From: DYRG01 sp041161065
Lineage (GTDB): Bacteria > Pseudomonadota > Gammaproteobacteria > Beggiatoales > Beggiatoaceae
Length of the DNA: 56,781 nt
Assembly (NCBI GenBank): GCA_041161065.1
Contig: JBEAVE010000016.1
Span: forward strand, 1 to 56,781
Direction of reading: 5' to 3'
This document shows, piece after piece, positions 1 to 12,500 of this stretch. Position 1 is the first letter of the stretch; every line of letters begins with the position of its first letter. A program made the translations under genes and the position numbers. The notes under the pieces were generated by a model. It saw nothing but the letters and a program-made list of their open reading frames with translations. It searched no databases and was not told where the DNA came from.

Positions 1-3000
1 GGGTTTGATTTGATTGATTATTAGCGAGGCTTATTTCGACGGAATTGCCACCGACGCTTTGTGCGCCCGAAGTTGGGGAGGTGTTGGCGGGTTGAGTGAC
101 ATCGACTTTGTATTTTCCAGCCGCTAAGTTATTGAATTGATAGTGACCTGAAGCGTTGGTGGTGGTCGTTTGAGTGACATCATCTGCCGTGCCAAACGAG
201 CCGTCTGCGCCCGCGAAAGTCAATTTGACAGGAACATTTGCAATGCCGGTTTCGCCCGCGTCTTGAACGCCGTCTTTGTCCGCGTCGAGCCACACGAAAT
301 CGCCTAATGATGCAGAAGCGTTTGATTTATAACCGAAATCTAAGTCTTGTCGACTTTGCGCTTGGGCGAGCGAGAAGGCGTAGGGATTTTGTCCGAGCGA
401 TTGTCCGCCGATGACCGCGCTCAAGGTTGGCGGCACGGACGCGCTATCGACCACGATGCTATATTTGCCGACGGGTAATGCGGTGAATTGATATTTTCCT
501 TGAGAATCAGTGGTTTGGATAAATAACGTATCGTCGCCCGTGCCAAATTGCCCGTCTGCGCCCGCATAAGTTAATTTAACCACCACATTTGCAATGCCGG
601 TTTCTCCCGCGTTTTGAATGCCGTCTTTATTCGCATCAAACCACACGAAATCGCCGGCAGAACCCGTTGGAGAAATCGGTTTGTAACCAAAATCTGCATT
701 TCTATAAACTTCTTTGGCGGCTAAAGAAACTACGTGCGGTTCATTTGAAGTTGTTAAGGTTAAATTATCGAGTTTATGGTAATCATCAACGACTTTAACG
801 ATATATTGATCGGCAAACAAACTTGCAAAGGTATAATGCCCACTTGCATCGGTAGTTGCTCTCGCATAAATGGGTTCATTTGCATCAATTTTTCCATTGC
901 CGTTGTAATCCCGATACAATTCAATATAAACCCCAGCAATACCTGTTTCTCCGCTTTGTTGAGAACCATCGCCATTGGCATCTAACCAAACCGTATCACC
1001 GATTTGTGCGGTGTTTAAAATTGGGGTCTTTTTGAAACCAAAATCTGCATTCAAATTTGTTCCCCCAAAATCAACGCTAATTTCGGGAGGAACTTCTCCG
1101 GGTACTTTATAATCTGCGGGCACGGTATTCATATTCACAGAAACCTGATATTTTCCACTCGGGACATTTGTAAATAAGTAATGCCCAGAACTATCAGTAT
1201 TAGTTGAATAAACCGCATCATCGGCATTTCCAAAAATCCCATCAGAACCCGCCCATCGTGCAAGTACAGAAACCCCACCTATTCCGGGTTCAGTTGGGTT
1301 TCCAGACGCATCAAAATTTTGCGTGCCATCTTCATTCAAATCTTTATAAACAGTATCACCGATTGTACTACTTTCAATGAAACCAAAGTCAATGCTTAAA
1401 AGGGTTTCTCCTGCACTTAAAGTTGCACTCGGGTGTTTTTCTTTTTCAACGGTTAAACCAACCGGTAACTGACTCTGATCTAAAGTAATTTCATAATAAC
1501 CTTTCGGTAAATCACTTACCCAATAATTACCCGATGCATCGGTAGTTGTAATGTAAGAAACATCATCACCTGTTCCTATCGTGCCGTCTAATCCCGCCCA
1601 CGTTACTGTTACTGGAACATTTGCTAACCCATATTCTCCATTTGCAGGTTGTTGAATTCCATCGGCGTTCTTATCAAAATAAACCGTGTCTCCTAAAACC
1701 GCCGAAGGTTTCTCGGAGAAATTATAGTTGCTCCCATCAACGCCTTGATTTAAAGTAATTTGAGAAATGGTATTTGTAATGCTGTTGTTCCCACCTTCAG
1801 AACCCACAAAAACCGATCCATCTTTCAAATAAGTGGGCTGTGTTTCAACTAATTTATAGCCATTTGAATCGCTCGGTCTTAAATGACCAAAACTGTAATG
1901 TCCGTTGCTATCCGTTGTAATAATTAAATTAACCGGTTGATTTTGATCATTTGTTCCCGTTAAAGTAATCACCACGCCGCTTAATAAGGGTTCTCCCGAA
2001 TCAATTACACCATTTGTATTATCGTCTTCCCAAACTGTCCCTTGCAAAATGCTCGATTTGATTTCACCAAAATTATAATTAATTGCGGTTTCACCCGTTA
2101 AATTATCAATTGGGAAAGTGATATTAGAAATCAAATCTAACGTACTTAGTGAAATAACCCGCGCTGAACCATCAGTTGTTCCATTAAATGTTCCCGCAGT
2201 GTCTTTACCATCAATATAATTGGCGGGTTGAGTTTCTTTAACGCTATAACCTAATGTATTGCTTGGACGTAAATTATCAAATTGATAGAAACCCGTGCTA
2301 TCGGTTGTAATAGAAAGAGAAACCGCATTTCCTACATCATTTGTTCCCGTTAAAGTTAAAATAACGCCAGAAATCCCCGTTTCTCCACTTCCACTATCAA
2401 AAGAACCATCATTATTCAAATCATGATAAACCACGCCGTTCAAATGAAATGGTTTGATTTCACCAAAATTATAATTTAAGGCGGTGCTATCGTCAGTTGC
2501 AATCGTAAATAGCAAGGTATCCTTAAAGGACGGAGAAAGGTTTGTGTGGTCGCTAGAAATGCTGCCAGAAGTTACGCCGTTAATTGTCCCGATTTGATCT
2601 TTATTATCAATATAATTTGTGGGTGTGGGTTCAATCAATTTATAAGACGCGGGCGGTAGATTTGTAAAGGTGTACAAACCATTTGAATCAGTGGTGGTTA
2701 GAAAGGTAAATTCAGCAGTTTCATTAGGCACTGTGCCCGTTAAAGTTAAAACCACGCCAGAAATCCCCGTTTCTCCCCCATTTATTGTGCCGTTGTTATC
2801 TAAATCTTCCCACACTTTACCTGAAAAAGTGCTCGGTTTAATTTCACCAAAATTATAACCTGAAGCGGTCATTCCTTCGGTTAAAGAAACCGCAAAATTA
2901 TCCACTTCAGAAACCGTCGTTAAAATGCCGCCAGAAATCGTTGTATTATTTCTAGCATGTTCACCCGTTTGATCGCGTCCGTCCATGAAAGTTGTTAAGG

Positions 3001-6000
3001 ACGGTTCTACTAAGTTGTAATTGCCCGGTCTTAGTTGATCAAAGGTATATTTTCCATCAGTATTTGTTGTAAAAGTATAAGTAGTTGCTCCAATATCATC
3101 AGCGATTCCACTCAAAGTTAAAATCACGCCAGAAATATGCGTTTCTCCAGTATCAATGGACGCATCATTATTCGCATCGTGCCACACTTCACCCGTTAAT
3201 TTAGAAGGACGTAACTCCCCGAAATCAAAGAATAATTGGGGTGGCGTGTTTTCATTTAAAGTAATGCTGGCAAATTGATCATGACCCGTTGTCCAATCCG
3301 CTGTGTAAATACCAGAACCTATCTCAGAATAAGAAGTTGCTCTCGCGGTGCTATCAAAAACGCGGTCTTTTCCATCTAAGAAACCCGCAGATTGGTGCTC
3401 TGTTAACGTATAAGTACCCGGGCGTAAATCAGGAAATTCATAATAACCATTGCTATCGGTTGTTTTATCTAAACTAAATGCAGTTAAATCATTAGTTCCT
3501 ATCAAAGTAATAACCGTTCCAGAAATCGCAGGTTCATTCAATTGATCAAATGATCCGTCATTATTTTGATCATTCCATACATAACCACTAATGGGAACAG
3601 GTATAATTTCACCAAAACGGTAATTAGTTAAAATCGCGCCGGCGGTATGATCTAATGAAATATCTAAAATAGCATCTAATCCACCATCTTTACCCACAAA
3701 ACCATAACTCGGAGAACCCACAGCATCTTTACCGTCCAAATATTTGGTAGGTTCGTTTTGCTCAATTAATTTGTAATGTCCAGCGGGTAAATTGGTGAAA
3801 TGAAAACTACCATCATTTCCTGTTACAAAAGTAATTAAAGTTGTTTGCCCTAAATAATCCGTTCCTTCTAAAGAAACCGTTACGCCAGAAATCCCTATTT
3901 CATCAATACCAGCAATCAAGCCATCATTATTTTTATCAGTCCACACAATCCCGTGAATTTCATTAGGCGGTAATTCACCAAAGTTATAATTCGTTGCATC
4001 AAAATAAACCGTGCTGGTGAAATGAATAATATCTAAACTACTGCTTTCTGCACTGCCACTTAAATTACCATTTAATTCACCAATTTGCTCTGAACCATCA
4101 TAATAACCAGCGGGTTGCGTTTCTTTAATTTGATAACCGTTGCTATCGCTCGGTCGTAATCCCGTGAAATCATATTTGCCGAGAGAATCGGTGGTAGCAG
4201 TTTCAGTAATTCCAACGCCAAAATCATTTGTACCGGTTAAAGTTAAAACCACGCCAGAAATCCCAGTTTCGCCCGTTTCTTTTACGCCGTTATTATTTAA
4301 ATCTTCATAAACAAATCCGGTTAATTTGCTCGGCAGAATTTCACCAAAATTGTAATATTGTGCGGTTTGATCTGTTCCTATCGTAATTTGAGAAATAACA
4401 TCATGTCCCGTTGTCCATTCTGGTGAATAGTTGAAACCCGCAATTGAAATATCCTGAGTGGCATCTTTTCCATCAATAAAATTAGGCGGCTGAGTTTCTG
4501 TTAATTGATAAGAACCCGGACGTAAATTGCTAAAAGTATAATGTCCATTTGAATCCGTTGTTGAAGTGATCGGAGAAATCGCGCCGTAATCGTTTGTGCC
4601 TGTTAAAGTTAAAACCACGCCAGAAATCCCAGTTTCTCCCGAATCAAATGTCCCGTCATTATTCAAATCATGCCACACATTACCAATTAATTGGCTGGCT
4701 TTGATTTCACCGAAATTATAAGTTTGAGCGGTTTGTCCGGTTAGAAATGTAATGCCCGTTACATAATCATTTCCAGTTATAATATTTATAGGTGATCCCC
4801 AGCCTGTGATATTGTCTTTTCCATCAATAAAATTAGGCGGTTGGGTTTCTGTTAGAGTATAGCCAGAAACACTCGGGCGAATGCGATCAAAAGTATAGAA
4901 ACCATCAGAGGAAGTGGTGGCAGTATAAGTGATTAAACCAATATCACTTGTTCCTTCCAATGTTAAAACCACGCCAGAAATCCCAGCAGTTCCTCCATCA
5001 TTCACCGTGCCGTCATTATTTTTATCATTCCACACTTGACCAATTAAAACATTGGGTTTCAATTCACCAAAATTATAATTATGCGCGGTTGAATCGGTGG
5101 TTGTTAAAGTAATTTTTGAAATCACATCAAAGGTAGGAGATTGCGCAGTTCCTCCAAAATCACCAATAAATTCTTTGCCGTCTAAATAAGCGGTTGGGTG
5201 GGTTTCTGTAATAATATAACCGTTGCTATCGCTGGGTCGTAATCCCGTGAAATCATATTTTCCATTTGAATCAGTGGTCGCTAAAACAGGGGTAATAGCT
5301 TGCCCTAAATCATTTGTACCTGTTAAAGTTAAAACCACGCCAGAAATGCCATTTTCTGCACCTGAATTAAAAGAACCATCATTATTATCGTCTTCAAAGA
5401 CAAATCCTGTTAAAACGTTTGCTTTGATTTCACCAAAATTATAATTGATACCTGTTTTTGCATCGCTGGAGAAATGCGTATTGAAAACAAAAACGTCGAG
5501 AGTTGCTCCCTGCGTTGAAGTAATTGTACCGCCCGCTGAACCGTTAATTGTGCCTGTCGCGTCTTTTCCGTCTAAATAAGTGGCGGGAAGTATTTCTGTT
5601 AATGTATAACCATTTGTCGATGGATAGAAACTCGTGAATTGATAAGAACCATCAACATTTGTAATGGCAGTTAAATCATAAGTTGCATCATTTCCTAAGC
5701 TATTTTTATAAACGCCACTTAAAATAACCGTTGCGCCTTCAATAACAGGTTCGCCCGAATCTTTTATGCCATCGTTGTTTCTATCTTCCCACACAATACC
5801 GCTTAGTGCATTAGGTTTTACTTCACCAAAATCATAACCTGTAACGGTTTGTCCCGTTGCATTATTTCCATTAAAAATGAGTGCCGTGAAATAATCATTT
5901 CCTACCGTTCCTAACGTGGAAGTATGTTTAACATCTCGACCATCTAAGAAACCTACAGGTTGGGTTTCTGAAATCGTATAACCATTACTGTCTGTTGGAC

Positions 6001-6560
6001 GCAAATCGGTAAAAGTATAGAAACCATTTGCATCGGTTGTTGTGATAATTAATGTACTACCCCAATCATTATTTCCTGTTAAGGTAATTTCTATCCCAGA
6101 AATCCCTGTTTCTCCCGAATCAATAATGCCATCATTATTTTTATCGTTCCACACTTTTCCAATGATTGTGTTTGGTGGCAATTCACCAAAATTGTAACTA
6201 GTTGCGGTGGTGGTTGCAATGGTTTGATCTAAAGATAAAATGATCTTTTCTATCACATTTGAATTATGGAGATTGTCATAAGTTCCTCCAAAATTTCCAG
6301 TGGTTTCTTTACCGTCTAAATAAAGCGTGGGCTGCACTTCCAATAAGGTATAACCATTGGTATCGGAAGGGCGTAAATGCTCAAATTTGTAATAACCGCT
6401 AGCATTTGTGGTGGTGACAAACGTGATGGGATTATTCAAATGATCAAAACCCGTTAAAGTGACCGCCACGCCAGAAATACCTGAATCTAACCCGTTGATT
6501 GTGCCATCGTTGTTTAAGTCTTTATAAACTGTGCCATCTAAAAGATATTCACTAATAATT
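1..6560 (-). repeat. Array of about 18 tandem SdrD B-like coding repeats
   Basis: The codons for the VW/VY of the motif VWxDxNxDG fall near 296, 644, 988, 1351, 1683, 2032, 2431, 2811, 3182, 3578, 3943, 4308, 4675, 5031, 5397, 5791, 6151 and 6523. The period is therefore about 332-399 bp (111-133 residues). There are two subtypes. The five units nearest the left edge are shorter and mostly carry a D-G-x-F/I-G-x-x-D-D element. The other thirteen carry an LTGTND-like element followed by a TTDSNGxYxFxxLRPS-like strand. Units are diverged at nucleotide level, so this is an old protein-level repeat array rather than recent slippage. Confidence 0.85.
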
Positions 6561-9500
6561 AGAGAATCCGTTGCGGCGACGGTGGGTTCTTGGCGTTCAT
6601 TTGCATCATTTCCAGGTAAGGTAGAAGTGGTTACAAATGCGTAATTGGTAATGGTTTCTCCCGCCGCGACGGTGGCTTCTAATGGCAAAGCAAAATTAAA
6701 GGTAATGCTCGAATTTGCACCCGTGAAATCTAATGTGCCACCTCCAAATTCCAACTTACCTGTTGTGGGTTCAAAGTGAGAAGTAAAACCATTTGAAAGT
6801 GGTGAAATTAAAACAAAACTGCCTTCAACGAATTTGTTAATATCTAAAGTATCTTCAACGTGCACTTCATAGGCTTTTGCTAATCCCACATTTGAAACTA
6901 CAAAGGACATGGTAACTAAATCGGTTGCATCATAAACAGGATTTGCAATGTTTTTTGTAATGGTCAAAGAGGGTTCAACGACGACCGCGTGAACAGAAGA
7001 AGGCGTAAAGGTTAAAGCAGCAGTTGCACCGCCATTGTTATGTGCAGCGGTGTTATCTAAGGCGGTTTGATGGGTAATTGAATCACCGAAATTAGTGGTT
7101 GCATCGTGAAGTACTTTGGTTTGATAAGTCAAATAAAATGCGTTATTGCTGGAATCGTTATCGCTCGTAATGGTGATGGGATTAAAATCAAAAGTAACAT
7201 CGCCACCATTATTAAATGTACCTAAGGTAGAAAAGGATAAGGCAGAACCATTAAAATCTGCAATCAAACCATTTCCAACAATAGCTGTTGAAACGAGAGA
7301 AACACTTTCAGGAATTAGTGCCATACCAAGTGGAATATTATCACTAATTCTCAAATCAGAAACCACGCCTTCAGGCAAGGTGACATCTAAACGATAAGTT
7401 GCAATTTCTCCAATCGCTAAATTATTTCCTGTAGTATCGGGCTGGTTTGTAGTAACAAGGGTTTTATTAACTTGAATGTTATTAATAACGGCATTAACAA
7501 CCGTAGAAGACAAGCCGTAATTATTTAATATATTAGGATCGATAGTTGTTTGAGGATTTTGAACATCTGCACCGGTTCTTTCATCGGGGTTATTTGTGCC
7601 GTCGATGCTTGTCCACCACACCTGCGCGGTATTTGAAATTTGGATATTTGAAGGGATTGTTGGACTTAATTTGCCGTGAAATATTAATGTGATTTCTCCA
7701 GTGGGGTAAAGATCGACATTTGAACCATCGACAATTTGTAAGGTATTATCGGTAAATTTGAATGAATCTGAGCCGTCCCAAGTTACGCTTGCATTAGCAC
7801 TCGCGGAATCTAAGGTAACATCAACAATTTCTGACATAACCGCATCTTTGAAAGAAATATCAAAGGCTGGCACAGAGGAACTGTTTTTAATAACAACGCT
7901 ATAAGTGATTGCATCGCCTGCATCGAGAGTTGTACTAGAAAGCGCGCTTTTGGTAATCGTTAAAGTGGGTTCTTTAATAACCAGCGTTTGAGAATTAGCG
8001 GTGTCTGAGGTGGTATCTAAGTTGGTGTCTGGGTCTTTATAAGTGACCGCCACATTGTTCACTAATTTTGAACCATCTTGATTTAATGTAACATCAGTTG
8101 CAATCATTTTAACGCGCATTACAAATGCGTTATTGCTGGTATCATTATCGGGCGTTACATACACATTTCCAAAGCTAAAATCAATGTCTTTACCATTATC
8201 ATTAACGTTAGTAGTTAACGCAGTTGTAATAGTTGGATTTAGTGTGTCACCATTAAAATCTTTTGCTAAGTTTTTGCCTTGAAAGATAGGAACGGTCTTG
8301 TCAGTAATGATTTGATAACCTTTATTACTATTAAAAGTGGGATCAAATCTCAAACCATCTGGAACTAAATCAATGATATGAAGATTTTGATTTGTTCCTT
8401 CCGCCAAAGTCACCGCGATGTCGTAATAAACGCCTTCCCCAATCACCACATTGCTTCCCGTCGTAAAGGTTTGATCGGTATAAGCACCGGCGGCACTTAC
8501 ACTCGCAAAATCCTTCACGACATCGGGAATTTTCACGCCGACCGTGCTTTTATCCAACCAACTTGCCAACGTAACACCATTTTGCACTATTGGCGGCGTC
8601 ATCATTTTATCAGTGCCATCGGGGGGAATAAACGCGCCCGTGCCGTCGACCAAATGGCTTGTTCCGTCGTAATACAACAGGTTATGTCCGCCTTCTTTGC
8701 CGGCGTAATTCACGATGCGGGCTTCGTTGGTGTAATCTTTACCTGCGCTGGTATTTTCGGGGACTTTGAGTTCATAAGAAATCACCGCGACGTTTTTTGC
8801 GCTCGTGCCATCGATGGGAAGTGACGCATTGGGATCGACTTTGACTGTGCCGTCGAGACTGCCGTCGAGCTTGGCAGTGGCATCGATACCTATACCCAGT
8901 GCGCCTGATGTTGCCGGATCATCAATAATAATGCGAAAACCCGTGGCATCGGTGGTCGAATCGTACAAACTCACATCGTTATAAGAAAAGGCAGTCCAAT
9001 TGTGAACGCCGCCGGTGCTGTCGGTGTAATGGGCGGCATCGCTGCTTTTCACAAAATAGGTGTGATTATCGGTGTAAATTTCTGCGCGCCAACCGAGTAC
9101 CGTTGAGCCGTCTCCTTTAGTGACCGCAATATCCAACCCCGATTCAGTGATTTTTAAACCTTGCGGAATGGTGTCGTCGACCACCAAATCGTGCGCCTCG
9201 CCATCGCCTTGATTTTCAAGGGTAATCGCGAATCTCACCACGTCTTTCGCATCAACATTGGTGACATTGCTGTTGATGTTGTCGGTTTGCGCACCCGAAG
9301 CGGTTGATGTCGTGGTCAAATCTGATTTAATCGTATTGGTATCAATAAAACCCGTAAAATTACTGCCCGTTGCGGATGGATCAGCAAAGGTGTTCATGCC
9401 CGCGATGCCCGGAATGAAGGTATTGTTGATATTCGTTGTGGCGACCGTGCCTTTGGAAATGTGGACGTTAGGTTGCACCAACAGAATTTGAACAATATTT

Positions 9501-12500
9501 GTGGAACTGGCGGCGTTATTTTGAGTGTTGCCGTAACCGGCTTGGGCTTGATTGGTTAAAAAGAAATTATCCGTTGCAAAAGGGTGATCGGTGGCTTTTA
9601 CCGTGATCAACAAATCCAACGTCCTTCCAAAAGCATCTGCGCCTTTCGTGTCAAACTTTCCAAAATCAAATTTCACCAAATTGTTGGTGCTGTCGACAGA
9701 AATAATCGGACCCGTTGAGAGATTAAAATTTTGATCTGTAACGGTAAAAGTGGTCGAGTTAAGCGAATAAAGGTTATGAAAATTGTCGAGCGGTCCAAAT
9801 CCAACATGACCGGCGGCGGGAATTGTGCCGCCCGTGTAAAAATTCGCCGCCAACGTGGCATCTAATGAGGTATCGACAATCGTATAACCCGCACTCGACA
9901 TATCAAACACCGGCAGCGGTAAATAATCAGTTAAAACAAAGTTTTCGCTGTCGGCGGACGGCATCGGCAAGGTCAAACGATAAGTGACGGTTTGTCCGGG
10001 TTGAAGGCGCGGCGGCACACCATAAACCGTTTGTCCATCAATGGCGTAAATGCTTTTTACTAATTTTGGAGCGGCAATTTCAACACCCGCGCCACTAATA
10101 TCACCTCGACGATCACTCAAAGAAGCGTAACTATTGTGAGGATCAAGCATATTTCCACTGATACTCACGTTATTACCTAATTTATCTAGGGTATCAACGG
10201 ATTTATCATTGGTGTAAGTGCCATCAGCAGCATTACTTATTTGATACAAATCGCTAAATTGTTCTTGAATAACGGTTTGATAAGTAATTTTACCCGTTGT
10301 GCCTTTGGGATAATATTGCGCTAAATACAACCCTGTACTGCTGTAAGTATCAGAACCAATTGAATTAGCATCTTTTTGAGCACCTATCAAACGACCTAGA
10401 TGGGAAGGATCAGCACTAGCTAATTTGCTAGAAACATCAAAAACGAGCGTTGTATCGCCTTTTGCGGCACTTCCCGTGTCATTCCAAACGTTCCACCGAA
10501 AAGAATCTCCCGTTCCACTCAACTCACCTGCTGATGAATCATTTACGGGTGCAGTAGTATGAACCCCTAACGAAAAATCTAAAGTATAGTCAACTGGCAC
10601 GAAACCAGAACTTAAAGGATTTCCGCTCTCGATGTGCAAAACGGGTTGGAAAGCAGTATTTAAACGCTGACCATCACTGAAAACATCAGTAATCGTAATG
10701 TCATTAAAGGCAAAATAATCAGAGACTTGGAAATCTAAAACATATTCCAATGTTACACCGGGCAAAATCAACAGGTTACCAGACCCGTCTGTCACAGGAC
10801 CGCCCACCGCCGAAACCCCTTTTTGAATGGCTAAGGGCTTGTCCGTAATAGTGGAAGTTGCGTTGGGTAATGCGTCCGCAGAAGAACTGCTGAAATGATA
10901 TGTGCCTCTATCATCAGAATAATCAGCAATACCTTGCGCAACATTGGTGGAATCATTCCAATCATTCCATTTTCCACTGCTATTAGGATTCAAAATAGGT
11001 ATCGTTGTGCCATTGAAAGGTTGTGGCGTGCCGTCGTATTCGGGGACATAGGCTTTGTAAGTAATGATGATTTCACTACTACCTGTTGTTCCAACAACGC
11101 TTGGAATGGTGACCCGTAATTTGTTATCGGGATTAGTGTCGGGAGAATCAAAAATGGCGTTAGATGGTGCGTAGGTGTTGCCATCAACAAATACATCACC
11201 GTCATTCTTATGCAAGTCTAGGGTTGTTAAAGGAAAGTTTATATCGGGTTGATAAGTAATAACTGCGCCCGATGCCGCAGTTGTAATAGTAAGATCACCC
11301 AAATAACGGTATTTTGTATCGAGGAAATCATCAATAGCAAGATTTGTAACTGTAACTTGATTGGCGACATCAACGGTGATAGTAAAAGTTCGAGGAAAGT
11401 TTTTGCCCGTTGCGGTTTCGCCTTCAGGCGCGTCGTTGGTTTTGGTCAATTCGATGACTTTGGGGGTCACCACGCCCGCCACTTGCGATGCTTTAATGGG
11501 CGCGTCTGAGCTAGGATTATCTAAAGGATCAGACCCGAAGCGGTATCCCCCAATCACATCAAATGTTAAGGGTAAGTTATAACGTGCGCTGCCGTCGTGC
11601 GTGAAACCCAGCGCGCCGTTGTCATTGTAATTTAAGGTATTTCCCGCAAAGGTGACGGTTAAAGTGGGTTGTTCGGGCACAAAACTCCCAAACGGTAATT
11701 GAAAAACGATCCATTTGTCGCCTGTTTTGTGTCCTGCGCCGCTGGGAGGCGTGAAATAAGTTCCGCCCGCTGGTTCGTAAGGGTGATCCGCCACAATCGT
11801 TCCTGTCGCACCTAAACTAGTCACCCAATTTGAACCATTCCACACGCCCACTTCTTTAATCAACACCTTGGGCAAATCGTAGGTTAAATATTTAGGACTG
11901 CCAAGCACCACTTCTCGCGGCACAACCAAATCCACATAAGGACCGTAACCTGTGTTAGTAGAACTAGGGTTATCAAAAACCAAATTAAAGTCAAACGATT
12001 CGTTGAGGAAATGATCTCCTAATCCCGTTAAAGCAACTGTGGGTGCGGGTGTTGCTAAAATAATATCGGCAGTGGTTTCTAAAGAGTGAGTTTCAATTAC
12101 GCCGATAGTGGTTTCTAAAATGAAATCGCCCCCGAGTTTTTCTGGGGCAGTGTCATTTGAGGACGCAGCAATATCTGTTTGCGTTAATTCAGAGAGCTTT
12201 TTAACAAATTCAACACCGGTTTCTTGAGCGGTAACATTACAACCATAAATTAAAATATCTGCGTCTTTGGTTAAATGGGTTTGCCAGCTTTGTAATTCTT
12301 GCGCATGATCTTTTAGGGTTTCAGGATTTAAATGGGTTTGTGCGATGTTTAATTGGGCATTTGAACCGTGCGAGAAAATATGGATTGCATCGACGGGATT
12401 TGTTGTTTGATTTAAGGTGTCAGTAATTTGTTGCAAACCATCTTTTGAATGATCTAATACAACGATTTGTAAAAGGGTTTCTGGTTTGTGTTGTAAATCT

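Noticed and set aside
1..6560. Regular 332-399 bp repetition considered as a CRISPR or satellite array
   Set aside because: The repeats are protein-level, in frame, diverged at DNA level and encode SdrD B-like domains; no short identical repeats with spacers.
8378..8824. 148-codon plus-strand ORF
   Set aside because: It lies entirely opposite the giant minus-strand gene, whose coding frame is continuous and domain-supported. The plus translation has no recognisable features and no ribosome site.
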